Positions 11,823 through 25,521 of a stretch of 64,000 nucleotides of DNA are shown piece by piece. The notes under the pieces were generated by a model. That model searched no databases, had not been told where the DNA came from, and saw nothing but the letters and a program-made list of their open reading frames with translations. The position numbers and the translations under genes are program-made. Source of the stretch: Brasenia schreberi (taxonomy: Eukaryota > Streptophyta > Magnoliopsida > Nymphaeales > Cabombaceae); the NCBI GenBank assembly GCA_036023115.1, contig JAYKKT010000090.1:35669001-35733000 (forward strand), given 5' to 3'. The stretch's first letter is position 1; every line of letters starts with the position of its first letter.

Positions 11823-13009
11823 TTACGGTGTATCTTTTCCTCTTGTGCAGGAATTCTTAATTAGGGTCCTCTTTATGTTCAAACTGCAGTGCAAGCCAGG
11901 ATGCCTCTAAATTTGAACCTTCAAATTATCTTTTCTTTCCATATCTGTCTCTATGTTCTTCCTCTTGAACCTGACATGAAGTCGCCAGCACCGATTCCCT
12001 ATTGTTAGAGACGCCATTTTAGCTGTATATTGTTCAGACTTTACTCATTGTCTCTGTTAGTGGTCAGGTTTGGTTAAATCTAGGCTCAACCCTAACGGAA
12101 CTAATCCAATTGGTTTTGGATTTTTGGGAGCACAAACACGTCATTATAAGTCATAAAACTGAACTAAACCAAGCCAAATTCAGGTTTGGCTCGGTTCCGA
12201 ACCATTCAAATAAATATCAACTTATACTCCTATCATACCATCTTAATGGAATCTAATGGTTTGATTTCAATCTTTAAACCGTGAACAGACCAACCTTTTG
12301 CATGCCAAACCAAACCACAAAGCCAAAAAAACAAATTACAAAAAATGGTTTGGATCAGCTTAATCGGTTCATTGGTCGTCAAGAAAAAAAAAACAGTTTG
12401 GAAAAGCCTCTGGCTTATCTCATTAAATGGTTTGGTAGTTGTCAGTCTCTCGTCCCATCTAACCATTTAACTAAGTTGTCAATGCATATCCATCTAACTA
12501 GCTGACCTTTTAATTAAGTTGGCCCAAGCTCGTTAAGTTGATGCACTACTCCTTTTGTTCTTTCCTAAAAATAAATGTTGAATTTAATACACATTTAATG
12601 CATGTTAGTATCCTTATATATTTACTTAATATATATAAAATTCCTAAAATGTAAAAAATAACATATGAGGGACTTTTGCGAACGTTGATAAAGAGGCGAC
12701 AAAGTTAAGTCTCATATTGATGGATGTGACAAACCCACATATCCTTTTATATAGTTAGTAGCTCATGAATGTTAGATCAAAAAGCTTGGGGAGGACATGT
12801 TATACCACACATGTGCGCACACGCACGTTAGGCATGGGCTTGTAGCTTGTGGTTTGGGTTTGGGTCTTGATTTATCTTTTTTCATGAAAAACTTTTGATC
12901 TAACGGTTAAAAGTTGCACGGTTACAGATAGAGATAAGATGAGGCGGTTCCAGATAAGGTAGAGCGGTTCCAAATAAGACGGAACGATTGAGGATAAAGC
13001 GATGCGTCG
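11823..13009. repeat. 1.2-kb tandem duplication, copy 1
   Basis: This copy starts TTACGGTGTATCTTTTCC and ends GATGCGTCG. It is followed without spacer by a second copy at 13010. Near-identity over the whole length, with scattered single-base differences, points to a fairly recent duplication. It contains GGTTTGG/CCAAACC-type imperfect palindromes and repeated GCGGTTCC motifs near its right end. No coding potential was recognised. Confidence 0.9.
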
Positions 13010-14258
13010 TTACGGTATATCTTTTCCTCTTGTGCAGGAATTCTTAATTAGGGTCCTCTTTATGTTCAAACTGCGGTGCAAGCCAGGATGCCTCTAAATT
13101 TGAACCTTCAAATTATTTTTTCTTTCCATATCTGTCTCTATGTTCTTCCTCTTGAACCTGATATGAAGTCGCCAGCACCGATTCCCTATTGTTAGAGACG
13201 CCATTTTAGCTGTATATTGTTCAGACTTTACTCATTGTCTCTGTTAGTGGTCTTGGTGGTCAGGTTTGGTTGAATCTAGGCTCAACCCTAACGGAACTAA
13301 TCCAATTGGTTTTGGATTTTTGGGAGCACAAACATGCCATTATAAGTCATAAAACTGAACTAAACCACGCCAAATTCAGGTTTGGCTCGGTTCCAAACCA
13401 TTCAAATAAATATCAACTTATACTCCTATCATACCATCTTAATTGAATCTAATGGTTCGATTTCAATCTTTAAACAGTGAACAGACCAACCTTTTGCAAG
13501 CCAAACCAAACCACAAAGCCAAAAAAACAAATTACAAAAAATGGTTTGGATCAGCTTAATCGGTTCAATTGGTTTGCATGCAAACTAATTCATAGGTATG
13601 TTAATCAAAACAATCTGAACAGGTCGTCAAGAAAAAAAAAACAGTTTGGAAAAGCCTCTGTCTTATCTCATTAAATGGTTTGGTAGTTGTCAGTCTCTCG
13701 TCCCATCTAACCATTTAACTAAGTTGTCAATGCATATCCATCTAACTAGCTGACCATTTAATTAAGTTGGCCCAAGCTCGTTAAGTTGATGCACTACTCC
13801 TTTTGTTCTTTCCTAAAAATAAATGTTGAATTTAATGTGCATTTAATGTATGTTAGTATCCTTATATATTTAATTAATATATATAAAATTCTTAAAGTGT
13901 AAAAAATAACATATGAGGGACTTTTGCGAACGTTGATAAAGAGGCGATAAAGTTAAGTCCCATATTGATGGATGTTACAAACCCACATATCCTTTTATAT
14001 AGTTAGTAGCTCATGAACATTAGATCAAAAAGCTTGGAGAGGACATGTTATACCACATATGTGCGCACACACACATTAGGCATGGGCTTATAGCTTGTGG
14101 TTTGAGTTTGGGTCTTGATTTATCTTTTTCCATGAAAAACTTTTGATCTAACGGTTAAAAGTTGCACGGTTATGGATAGAAATAAGATGAGGCGGTTCCG
14201 GATAAGGTAGGGCGGTTCCAAATAAGACGAAACGATTGAGGATAAAGCGATGCGTCGT
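13010..14258. repeat. 1.2-kb tandem duplication, copy 2
   Basis: This is a direct copy of 11823-13009. It differs mainly by about 55 extra bases near 13567-13622 (around 'gcatgcaaactaattcatag') and a short extra 'tcttggtgg' near 13251. Its right end diverges after GATGCGTCG into 'tttggatcag'. Confidence 0.9.
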
Positions 14259-14841
14259 TTGGATCAGATTCACGATTCCTTATCCACACACGTACCTATA
14301 AATCGGTGATTAGGGGTCCTCTCTAATCACGCAGTTCATACACTTTTCCTCTCTCTTTATTCTGCCTCTTTGCCCGTGGTGTTGTTATTGTCCTTGTACT
14401 CGTGGGTCATCTTTTTTCTACTCTAGCCATAGGCGACTAAGGTGTGTTCGAGGTCAACTTGAAGTCAGGTACGTGCTCTTCGAGTTATGTGTGTTTTTTA
14501 TCCAGCGAGGAAGGCGCATGTACCCTTATGTATTCATAGCGGGACCCTGATTTCTCTAAGGCAAGTCCGCAAGGTTAACTCACATACATAAGTTTCTAAT
14601 TTTGCTTTTGCTTTTGTTTTTCGTATGTCTTGATTATGACTTATTTTGGATATGCGACTGTTGTTTATGATTGGGACATGTTTATATTTGTTGAAGATTA
14701 TGTTATTATGCATGTATGTTTACTGTCTTTCTCAACAATCTTAGAGAAATCAATTTTTATTGTAATAACCAACCTAAGGTCGACTTGACCTTGATACCAA
14801 AAAAGTTTGTCAGTTCACATTTTAAACGCTGACAGGAGTGT
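14259..14841 (+). other. possible LTR or leader of the copia relic
   Basis: The stretch precedes the gag of the plus-strand copia relic and includes a TATA-like 'cctataaatc' near 14310 and a pyrimidine-rich run. This could be an LTR/leader, but no clean terminal TG...CA pair or primer binding site was found. Confidence 0.35.
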
Positions 14842-17800
14842 ATGAAAATTTGGTTAACCATGTTAGGGTTGCATCTATACATCGGGTCGGATTGTCTCAA
14901 ACCCGATGATACTGATCCTAAAAACTCAGATAGAATCGCCGAGTGGAAGGAGAAATATATTATGTGTCATTATTGTATTTTATCGGTATTGTCAAATATT
15001 TTATTTGATATATATAGTTATTTCCCTTCCATGACAACGAAAGATCTTTGGGATGCCTTGTATCGAAAATACAATACTAAAGACCTTGATCTTGAAAAGT
15101 ATTTTGTGACAAAGTTCCTTAAGTACCAAATGGTAGAGGGAAAATCGGTGACTGAACAATTCCATGTGTTTCAGTTTTAATGTCATGATTTGAAGGAAGC
15201 CAAAATGGAACTTCCTTACATGTTTATTGTTATGTCTATTATAGAGAAATTTTCTAACTCTTGGAAGGGTTTCAAACTAGATCTCAAGTATAAGAAGGGT
15301 AAGATGACCCTTGATGATCTAATGGTAGACATAGCAATAAATGAAGAGCATAAAAGTTAAAAACTTGTTATGCCTGTATACAACACTTTTAGGGTTAACC
15401 TGATGGTCGAAAACAAATAGCCTAGTGATCCTAAGAAAAAACAGGCAAAGTATATACCAAAAGTGAAGATCCAAAAGAAACTCAAAAATAAATCGTGTTG
15501 GCTTTGTTATCAGGTTAGACATTGGGCAAGAAATTATCCCTGTAAGAAAGCCAAGAAACCTACTGTCGCTAAAGGAGTTATGGTCAACATGGTGTTGACC
15601 GCTACACCTGCTAGTGACGGGTATTTATCCCTTAAACCCTATCTTCTTTTTATTTATGAGCCATAATACTGGATAGTAGACACTAGGGTAAATGTGTATG
15701 TATGTATTGAGCAGTTCTTGTTTGTATCTTATTAAGTCGTCTGTGGGTAAACAATGACTTAGGAGATCATTTGACTTCTAAAGTCAAGGAAGAAGGGTGT
15801 GTTGACTTGAAGTTTTCTTCAGAAAAGGTTCTAAGTCTTGAGAGAGTTAAACATATTCCAACAATTTGTTGAAATATCCTCAGTGGTACTACTTTAGTTA
15901 GGAAGGGATTAAGGTTAAATTGTAAATATAATACAATCATCATTATACAACTTAGTACTAGGTGTTTCTTTGGAAAGGGTTATTTGTGTGATGTAGAGAA
16001 TATGTTTAAAATTATTGTACAACCAATTGTTGATTATTGTATGAATTTTAATGATAATAAAACCTCTATTTTTGCTTCATCTTCTTTTTTTGTATGTAAT
16101 ATTAAATCGTCTGATGTATAGCATGGTAGGTTGGGTCATGTAAATCCTGATTCCATGAAAATAATGATGAATTTAAATTTTATATCTAAAACTATTATAA
16201 ATAGAGAACACAAATATGGTATATGTGTGCAAGTGAAACAACGTAGAAAACCTTTCCATACGGTTGAAAGGAAATATGAGATTTTGGATTTATTGCAAAC
16301 TAATATTTGTGAATTCAATGGGATGACTGAAAGGGATAACAAAAGATATTTTATCACATTTATTGATAATTATAGTAGATACTGTTACATTTACTTACTT
16401 AAAAGTAAAGATGAAGCTTTAGAAAAGTTTTAAATATTTATAAATGAAGCACAAACTTAAACAAAAAAGATATTTAAACGATTAAGGTATGATAGAGGAG
16501 GAGAGTATATATTAAATCTTTTGCAAGTATAATGTCAAAACAATGATATTATTCGTGAGGTTATTGCTCCTTATTCTCTTCAATCTAATGGGATAGCTAA
16601 ACAGAAAAATAGAACCCTGTGTGGTATGGTTAATGTTTTACTTCAAAATTCTAGGTTACCTATTTACATGTGGGGGAAAGGTTGAAATATGGTTTGCTAT
16701 ATTCTTAATAGAGTTTCTCATAAGCATAAGAAAAGTAGTCCGTTTGAGTTTTTGAAGAGTCGAAAGAACAATCTCAAATATCTCAAAGTGTGAGGGCGTC
16801 TTGCGAAAGGACTTATCTCTGAACATAAGAGAAAGAAATTTGGACCTAAAACTCTAGATGTTATATTTTTGGGTTACATGGACACAAGTTATGTGTACAT
16901 ATTGTTGATCATTAGATCTGATATTTTTTGAATAGATGTTAATACAATTGTTGAGCTCCGTGATGCTATCTATATTCTTTGAGAATGTGTTTTTCATGAA
17001 TACTAGAGTTCTTCAAAGTGTATCTTCTAGAGATTCTGATCGTACTATTGGTTTTATTCTCAATCATGTGGAAATGAATGACAAATGTGGGAGGTGACCT
17101 TGATTGTGTTGTTTGCAAATCAGATGACTCTGAGAAAATAACTAAATCAAAGAGAAGTAAACGACCTAGGATATCAAAGGACTTTGAAAGTGACTTTATT
17201 ACTTTCAATGTTGAGGATGGTCCTATCACCTTTCAACAGGCTATGACATCACCCAAGGTTAAGTTTTGAGAGGAAGTCATTAACAATGAAATCCAATCAA
17301 TTCTTTTCAATGATACTTTAGAATTGATGGATTTACCTCCTATTTGTTCTACTTTGGATTGTAAGTGGATCTTTAAAAAAAAACTAAATGCAGACAAAAC
17401 AATCAATAAGTATAAGGCCAAATTAATTGCTAAGATATACACACAAAAGAAAGGAATAAATTACTTTGATACCTATTCCCTAGTTTTCTAAATGATCATC
17501 ATCCGAGTGCTTATAACATTGGCCTCTATATATGACCTCATAATCCATCAGGGATGTGAAGATTGCTTTCCTGCATGGTGACCTTCATCAGGAAATTTAT
17601 ATGGATCAACAAAAAGGATTTGTGGCTTGTGGGAATGGGTTTAAGGTGTGTAAGCTTGTTAAATTATTATATGATTTCAAACAAACCCCTAAACAATGAC
17701 ATGAAAAGTTTGATTATGTGATATCATCTTTTGACTTTGTTTTTAATTATTATGATAAGTGTGTATACTGTAAGTCGATTAATAATGCCTTCATCATTCT

Positions 17801-18720
17801 TTGCCTATACGTAGATGATATATTGTTGTTTGGATCTGATATGAGAATAGTAAATACACTAAGTCATTCTTATGTCAATAGTTTGAGATTAAGGATATGG
17901 GTGTAACTTATATGATTTTAGGGCTTAAAATCACAACATCTACTATTAGTATAGTATTCTCTCAGTCTTACTACATTGAAAAAGTTTTATAGAGATTTGA
18001 ATATATAAGTTGTAAACCTATTAAGACCAATATGATTCATATAAGGTTTTGTATAAGAATAAAAATGGTATTCTTGTATCTCAACTATGATATTATTAGA
18101 TTATTAGTAGTTTGATGTATCTAACCAATTGTACATAACCAGATATTGTATTTGATGTGTGTAAGTTGAGTAGATATACCAATTGTCTGGATATAACCCA
18201 TTGGACAGCTCTAGACAAAGTATATTGCTATGTGAAGAAAATGATTTCCCTTGGACTATATTACGGTAAATATCCTTTGATTCTTAAATGATTTAGTGAT
18301 TCTAATTGGATATCAAAGAATTCTATCACTGGATGTGTTTCTTGTGTGTGGTGGCGTTGTCACCTGAAAATCCAAGAAAAAGACTATTTTGGCTCGTTCT
18401 ATCTTTGAGACAGAATTTTGTGCTTTGGGTGAGACTAAATTATAAACTAAATGACTTAAGGGACTTATGTCCAGTTTATCTATGGTAAAGAAGTCGCTTC
18501 CTGCAATTTTAGTACACTCTGATAGCGTGACTAAAATTGTTAAGGTCAGTAGTTTCAAGTACAACCAAAAGCAGCGAAGACACATCCATGTCAAACTGAA
18601 GTGTGTAAGGGCTCTTATGTCTTATGGGTCACATTGTAGATTTTGTTGGATCTAAAGACAACACAATTGATCCTTTGTCTAAAGGTCTATCAGTAGCCTT
18701 AGTTGAGAAATCGAGGTTTG
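14842..18720 (+). pseudogene. old Ty1-copia retrotransposon body
   Basis: Gag occupies 14842-15360 (KDLWDALYRKYNTKDL). A degenerate zinc knuckle lies near 15496-15545 (CWLCYQVRHWARNYPC, keeping CX2CX4H but not the final cysteine spacing). Integrase sequence is at 16131-16433 (YFITFIDNYSRYCYIYLL) and continues, broken, to about 16850. Reverse transcriptase spans about 17230-17930, with CKWIFKKKLNADKT and the active site LYVDDILLF. RNase H follows to about 18720, ending near NTIDPLSKGL. Many in-frame stops show it is ancient. It belongs to another copia lineage than the elements at 1-5242 and 26951-29680. Confidence 0.88.
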
Positions 18721-19110
18721 AGATGTGACTGAAACTCACAATTTATTTATAAGTAGTGATAACCTAACCTAACTGAGTGGAGATACCACGAAATAGGTTC
18801 AATGTAGTAGTAATAAGTTGTTGAGTGAATAAGATGATACTTTGTATTGTGTGATACTTTTAGTATCTGTGTGTATCATGTAAACCTAAAGTGTCATGAT
18901 TGCAAGTTTAGCAAGACATTATTTTCTAAATGGAATGAGTCCTAGGATAGAATACTCACAATAAATCCTTAAAGATGCCCAACTAAGTGATTGATATTGT
19001 GTAGCCATAATAGAGGAATTGTGTTGTTATCTCAAGTCAATCATGATACTAGATATGGATGCATCACCATTAATGCATTACTCTTAGAGGTATAAATGCA
19101 CATAGTGAAT
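18721..19110. other. spacer between copia relic and GUX gene
   Basis: No gene is visible. It may contain the copia 3' LTR and the downstream region of the glycosyltransferase, but no matching LTR pair was recognised. Confidence 0.4.
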
Positions 19111-22060
19111 TTAGTAGTTTGGCAGATCTGTGACAGTCTTCATCCAATGCCGATAATATCCTGCCTTCTTGGCACTCTGTTCGTCCTTTAGCAGCCTCTG
19201 CTTGTTGTTCTTTGAGAGCTCACAGAAGGGTTGCAAACTCTTCGGTATCAGCCGATCATGCATCTGCCACCACAGTCGGTGGGCGACGTCATTTGCGAAG
19301 ATTCGTTGATCATCAACGTTCCAGTTGCAGTCATAATCTCTGTAGCACAGCCATGGCTTGAGCCCCAAGTAGTGCAACCCATACAGCGCCGGAGGGTCCG
19401 CGCCAATGAGCCTGGTGTTGTTTGCCAACCGGCCGGCCGGCATACACTTAGGGAACACCTTCAACATGTTCAGTCTCCTTGGCAGCCTGTGCCACCACGC
19501 AAAGATCTCGTTCAGAAAGCCTTGATCACCACCATTGTAGGACTGAATTAGAGGGATTTGATCTGTTAACAATTTAAACATGCAGGATGAGGGCTCGATC
19601 ACCATGAGGCCGGAGTTGAAGATGTGGTTCCCGTTGACCGCGGCCGATAATTGTGGGACGGCAAAAAAGCGATCGAGGTTCTTGAGAACGAGCATGTCAG
19701 CGTCCAAGTAGATGATCTTGTCGTATTGAGTGAGTTGCCAGAGGCGGAGCTTGGTGTAGTTCCATTCATTATAAGCATCCTTTTTGGCATGTGGATATCT
19801 CAATCTCTGGACTTCATGGATCTTCCATCCGGCTTCGATGAGCGCAAGCCGTTGCCGGCGATAGGTTTCATCCTTGGGGCTACTGGTGTGGAGGAGGAGG
19901 GCGAGGTCCCTGGTGGTGCCGGTGTGGAGTAAGCTGCGGGCTAAGGCTATGGCGCCGCAGACGTAGGAATCTGACGAGTGGATGACGGTGGCGTAGGCTT
20001 CCCGAGGAAGAGGGTGGTGGTTTCCATACGCTGGCATTTCTAGCTTAGGGATAAATTGCTCCACGTTAGAGAAGTTGAAGTTTACATCAAGATCTCTCTC
20101 TCCTGCTGGTAATATAAATAACCGTGAGCCGCTGTCGCAAAACACATTGGAGTTGATTCATATATATATGTCGATCAGGAGAAGTTCCTGTCCTTTAATT
20201 CTTGCATTGTTGTGTAGATCTTGTGGGTCGAAATCGTGTCAGGGTTTCATGTCGTCTTATATTAACAAACCTAAATAACGGGAGTAGTAACTGTTTACTA
20301 AATGTCGTTTGATATTTAAGATGAACGATTTAAATTATTTTGTATCTATAAAGTACAAAATTACTTTTAATTCAAATTTCTATCAAATTGAACTATAAAA
20401 GTATTTATAGAAGATTATATATAAAAAGACATTATGCATTTACTATTTTTTCAATAAATAATATCTATGTACGTATAACAAAGTAGGTAAAAGTTGCATA
20501 AGAATGATAACTGATTCAGCTGAACTCCTCCTGTTCTGATACGACTGGATCCTCTTTTTCTATTGATTATATAATTTCATGCGCGCACACACACACACAC
20601 ATATATATTATATGTTAAATTTTCTATAAGGTATGTGTGTCAAAAGCACCTTGGTTGAAGAACTTATGAATAACTGTGGCTAAATATCTAAATGTCCATT
20701 TAATAATGACATGCATGTTACAGGCCTATGATGGATGGGAGAGCATGCAAAGAGAATGCACAACTTTAATAGCATGAAGAAAATAGAAAGAAAAGATCTT
20801 TCAACTTGGAAAAACAAGAACCAAATATATAAATAAGAATCTAGATATTTTGGTCATAAAAATAAATCGAAACTTAACATAGTTAAAACCGCATTCCCAG
20901 GATACTGGATTTATAATAATTCCAATAATATAGAAGAATCGATGGAGAAATCATATATGAAATTAACTCAAATTGGTTAAAATAGAGGGTGTGTCAAGTC
21001 TTTTTTTATAAAGAAAATATCTTTATCAAAAGGAAAATATTTTGAAAAATCAGTAAGATTACCATTGCATTATTGAGCTGAGCATCAGGCTGCATTTCAA
21101 TTATTTTTATGTGTAGAAGATGTTAATTGCTGAAATGAACATATTGAGATTGACATGGATCCTTAGAAAAGTTAGTGTGATACCAATCCAAGAAAAATGA
21201 GACATCTTCAGTGTTCACCATTTTGGAACACCATCACAAACACAAACATAGTTTCATTGAGAAATTAAATAATTGATAAAAATGTTGAAAGATTTTAAAG
21301 GTGTTGAAAGGAAACTGGTTTCCTCAATGGGGGTTTAGGTGACTCAGATTACTCCGACTGTAATTGCAACTCTTCTGGGCACGTCGATGATGAAAATATT
21401 TTTCGAAGTCTGAGACTATTTGCAGTTGCTGAAAGTGACCCACTCGATTATATGAGAGAGAGAGAGAGAGAGACTTCATTCAACCTACCGTGTCCATTGG
21501 ACGTCAACAAGGGTAGAACCAAATTGCAAGCTCCCAAGGGCAATGACAATTTCAGTTTCAACTTGTGAATGTCTGGCCTGAACAGCCATTCATCTCCCAG
21601 TCTTTTCACCAAATCGTCGCACCTAAAGAGCTCCACCATTGGCCGGCACGGGCTGAGTAGCAGCACCATCACACCCTTTGAGCTGCGAGAGGCCAACTTG
21701 GCTGCGGCGAGGTGCACCTGCAGCCGAATCACATCCCTCGCCCATCCCTCCGACGGATACCTATGGACAATATCGAGAAATATGCAGGTGATATGTACAA
21801 ACCCCTAGAAAGAAATGTGGGCATGTATATGTGCGTGTGTATATGTAAAGGTCTTATGCTTAACGAGTTCCATTGCGACCTTTATTTGCAGGGACTGCCA
21901 TCTTTGGCTCCTTGTTAGCGCCTTCATCCGACACCATTTGCTTCCTCTATCCCTGGAGGACCGGAATCCAGAGGAGGCTGATGAGTGATGAGGGTAGAAG
22001 AAGGAGGTGAGCGGAAGATGGAATGCATCGAGTGCTCAGAAACCTAGTGTTCATTCTCCA

Positions 22061-22114
<54 letters not shown>

Positions 22115-22970
22115 GTTCATATTTATCCATCCATCTATACATAATATATATTATGTAATATATATTATGTGTCTACGTGTGCATCGAACTAGAGCAAGTC
22201 ATGCATGTCAGTTGTTTTGCTACCAACATGCATCCTATCAAGATGACATGAATCATATGATATTCAGCGTCGGATCAAGGTCTATTTTATCTCTTGATCC
22301 GGCTCCTCATGTGATCAGGAAATTTCCAATAAATCAGAGTCCTGTTCTCTAGTTTGAACAACTAATTAAGGGCAAACTCACACCTAATGGGATTCGAACC
22401 AGTGTCTTCATCTCAAACGGTTTATTCAGCCTTTCCCATACACCTTGCATATAAGTCCAACTGCTCTCACCTGCATGGTATTTTGGCCACCACCAATTCA
22501 TACCCCTCGCTGTCATCCCCTTTGAATTCAGGCAAGGGAATCTCAGGGCATTTCGGCATCGTCGCCACCTGATCTTCGTTGATCAAACCCGAAGGGAAGA
22601 GGTGTTCCCACCTCACCTCGGGCGAAACCTTTGCGAACTTCACCTCTTCTATGTCACGCCCGAACTCTCGCCACTTGATTACTTCCTCTGCTTCCATGTT
22701 CACCATAGCTATCTTCCTTCTCTTCGCCATCGTCTTCGACAACCCCGGTAACATGGTAAATTTCGGACTTGTTCTCGAGGTGCAGTCATGGTGGACAGAA
22801 TCTTGCAGCAGTCTACAATTCTCTTGTCTAGAGACATAAGAATATGTGAGTACCAACACAGAAAGAGATAGAGCGAGAAGGACGAGTGCGGCGGATATAA
22901 ACTTGATCTGCAAGAATCGAGGAGCCATGTACAAGAAACCAGGGAGATTACACAATATCCGACGACGCAA
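19111..22970 (-). CDS. GUX-like glucuronosyltransferase (GT8), three exons
   Basis: Exons on the minus strand are 22970-22471, 21760-21489 and 20105-19111, totalling 1767 nt or 588 codons plus stop. Phases agree at both junctions (CAG/GTGAGA to ATAG/G; CACG/GTAGG to CCAG/CAGG). Residues 15-45 start MAPRFLQIKF and form a type II signal anchor; Met15 is a plausible alternative start. A middle region (GWARDVIRLQVHLAAAKLAS) is typical of GUX/PGSIP proteins. The GT8 domain has the metal-binding DxD in YLDADMLVL (about residue 392), NSGLMVIEPS, GGDQGFLNEIF and HYLGLKPW. GUX enzymes add glucuronic acid to the xylan backbone in the Golgi. Length and layout suggest the GUX4/5 branch. The gene lies between two pieces of a beta-galactosidase locus on the opposite strand. 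Confidence 0.92.
22064..22115. repeat. (CT)n(AT)n microsatellite in GUX intron 1
   Basis: About fourteen CT units run directly into about eleven AT units, within the first intron of the GUX-like gene. Confidence 0.95.
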
Positions 22971-25521
22971 AAGGAGGAAGATTTAAAGTTCAGAGGATGT
23001 GCTGGCCAAGAAGCTCCAAATAAGAAAAGGAACCAAAATAATTTGATGTGCCATTAGATTTTTTACTCTTATAGAGAGGCTGCTCATTATTGCTGTGCTC
23101 AAGGGTTCTTTTAAAATCCTTTTCTTCTTAACCATTGCCAAATTCATGCATCCTTTTTTGTTTAACTTCAAAAAGATTCCCACTCTTTGCCTAGCGCTTC
23201 AAAGTAGTCCTCCACGCAAAGTCAATGCTTACGAAGAGATTATTTGATTTGCAACCACTTCTGTCCTTTGATTATGATGCATATCAGTAATCTACAATAT
23301 TTAATGCAGGAAAAGTATACATTCCAAACATTATTTGATCACTGATATACCTTGTATTTTTGTGATTCAAGAACCCCTTTTCTTAAGATCGAGTATATGA
23401 AGCAAGATGATGCAGTTGATTTTTTGGAAAATGGTGAAAATGAGTATTTATTTTATATAGAGGATATGTTCATTTGGAAGAAGAATGAAGTAAGGTTGTT
23501 GTGGCACATCAGTAACTAATTAATTTAATTTTAAGCAATTGAAAATGATGAAATTCACTGATGTCTCAAAAGGTAGGGTAATTTTGCATGCCGCCAAAAG
23601 GAGATGGTTTAAGCAGCCCTAGAAAGGGTGGGATGGAATCCGGGACCTTGTGAGATTGTTGCTGTTGGTGGGGAGTTCGACTTTTAGAAGGTGCACGTGC
23701 CGCTAATTATATTTTAAATATTTTTTTCCAAACCCTTATCTTCTGCTCTATGGTAGCTTTTCAGTTTTTTTCAAAAGTTTTTGGGATTTAAGAAATCTCA
23801 ATCCTTTTAGGAAGAAACGCACATAAAAGGAGAGAGGTATGTTTTTGAGAAATATTGACATGAAGAGTCGTCCAACAAGGAACGATGTTTCTCCTTCATT
23901 AGCTAGGGGTCGACTCAAATGAACCTTCAAGTTGAAGGTCACGGGCTCGATACCTGTAGCATGCACTGGTAGGACTGTAGGAGCAAGCCTAACTTCAATT
24001 TCCCAATAATAAAAGCAATCCTCAATATCTTTTAGAATCAGTTAATATTTATCCAAATGCAGCATGAGGTTTTATGTTTGGATAAACTCTAGAAATTCTG
24101 AATAATTAAACAAGTTTTTCTGATATGTTTGGATTTCTTTTGAAAAGTGTTGGAATTGTTTGAGGAAGGAGTCCAAAAAAACAAATAACCCCTTTTCGTT
24201 TATCGGGTTGTTTTCTGTGCACATGAGTTGAGCTAATCAATAAGCAAACAACCACTTTTTAAACAAGAACAGTTCTATCACCCTTTTTAAGTTTTATTTA
24301 GTTGCAATTGGAGGCCAAAGCCTAACACACACATACACACCTCACCTCCCCCAAGAATCGAACTTGTCACCTGCATGATGGGGTCAGAGAGCCTTACCAG
24401 GCATTTAAGAAGACGATTGTTTAGGGAGTGAAAGAAGAACAATTTAAAGTACTAAGCAGTTGCTCACTTTTTAAACACGAACAGTTCTATCACACAAGTT
24501 TTATTTAGTTACATTCGCTCACTCAAGACATTGTTTAGGGAGTGAACCTACAAATTCCAAACCGGCTTGGTGGTTACAACCAAAACCTAACCGATCCAAG
24601 AACCGGCTGAACCTGAAACCGGTACAACTGGAATCAGATCTGAGCCCGGAACCAGAGACCACCTACTTCTATTCCAATTTCACCTTTTATAAAACTGCAA
24701 CTGGAATCGTCAGTTTCGGTTCCATTTTTTTAAATATTTTAATAGAATTATCAGTTCCAAACTCAAATTACAACCGCCCCAGAACCGGAGGTTCTAAAAT
24801 AGTAACCGAAACTGGCCCTGGGCTGTTCGATTATTGTATCGAAATCGATAGTCTTAAAACATTGGTTCCGATTTACCCGAAACCAGACATGTCTAGCTCT
24901 GTCTAACCTAATCTTGCCAAGAGAGAAAAACGAAAAACTCCAAGCTGGGTTTAGATAAGATGAGATCAACATAAAACCCGAAAATCTTTCTACATTTTAG
25001 GATAGATTTGTAGATATAACGATTTTACTATTGTAATTTTCGTGTCCAAGAAGCAAAATTAACAAGATGGAAAAGGAGACGAATTAAGGCCCCCAGCAAA
25101 CAACAATCCGAATTCGGGTTGGGCCGAGCAGGTACCAACCGAGAAACACTCATTGTAGGCCTTCTGCTTGTTGGTCAGGATCTCAACATGGCATATTCGG
25201 GTTGAATAGTTGTTTCCAAATCCAACTTATTAGATCTTATATCAGTTGCATTCAATGACCATATGCAACTTTTTCATTGGTTCATTTAAGGTAGGGAGAA
25301 GTATGCATAATGACGGCTATGTATAATGAAGGCAATGAATTTAATGAACATATCTGAACATCCTAAACCAAATAGTTCTTTTTAGATGGGTTCATGTCTT
25401 CAATGAGTCAAAATTTGTCTTTCTACAATGCATATTAAATCAAAAGCTAATCTCTCACCTTGATTGCACCTGTTTGTTTCGATGACGGTAATCATATATC
25501 TCTGTGGTCTCCACTTGACAG
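22971..25521. other. spacer with SINE-like and GGTTC-type repeats
   Basis: No exon was recognised. Near 23620-23710 and 23880-23960 are B-box-like words (GGAGTTCGAC; GGGCTCGATACC), and near 24310-24400 a similar block reads on the minus strand; these fit decayed tRNA-derived SINEs. Between about 24550 and 24910 a run of ACCGG/AACC words ends AACCAGACATGTCTAG, resembling the MITE at 40989. Confidence 0.45.

Noticed and set aside
19231..19932. Plus-strand frames opposite the GUX exon
   Set aside because: They are antisense shadows of a conserved GT8 coding exon.
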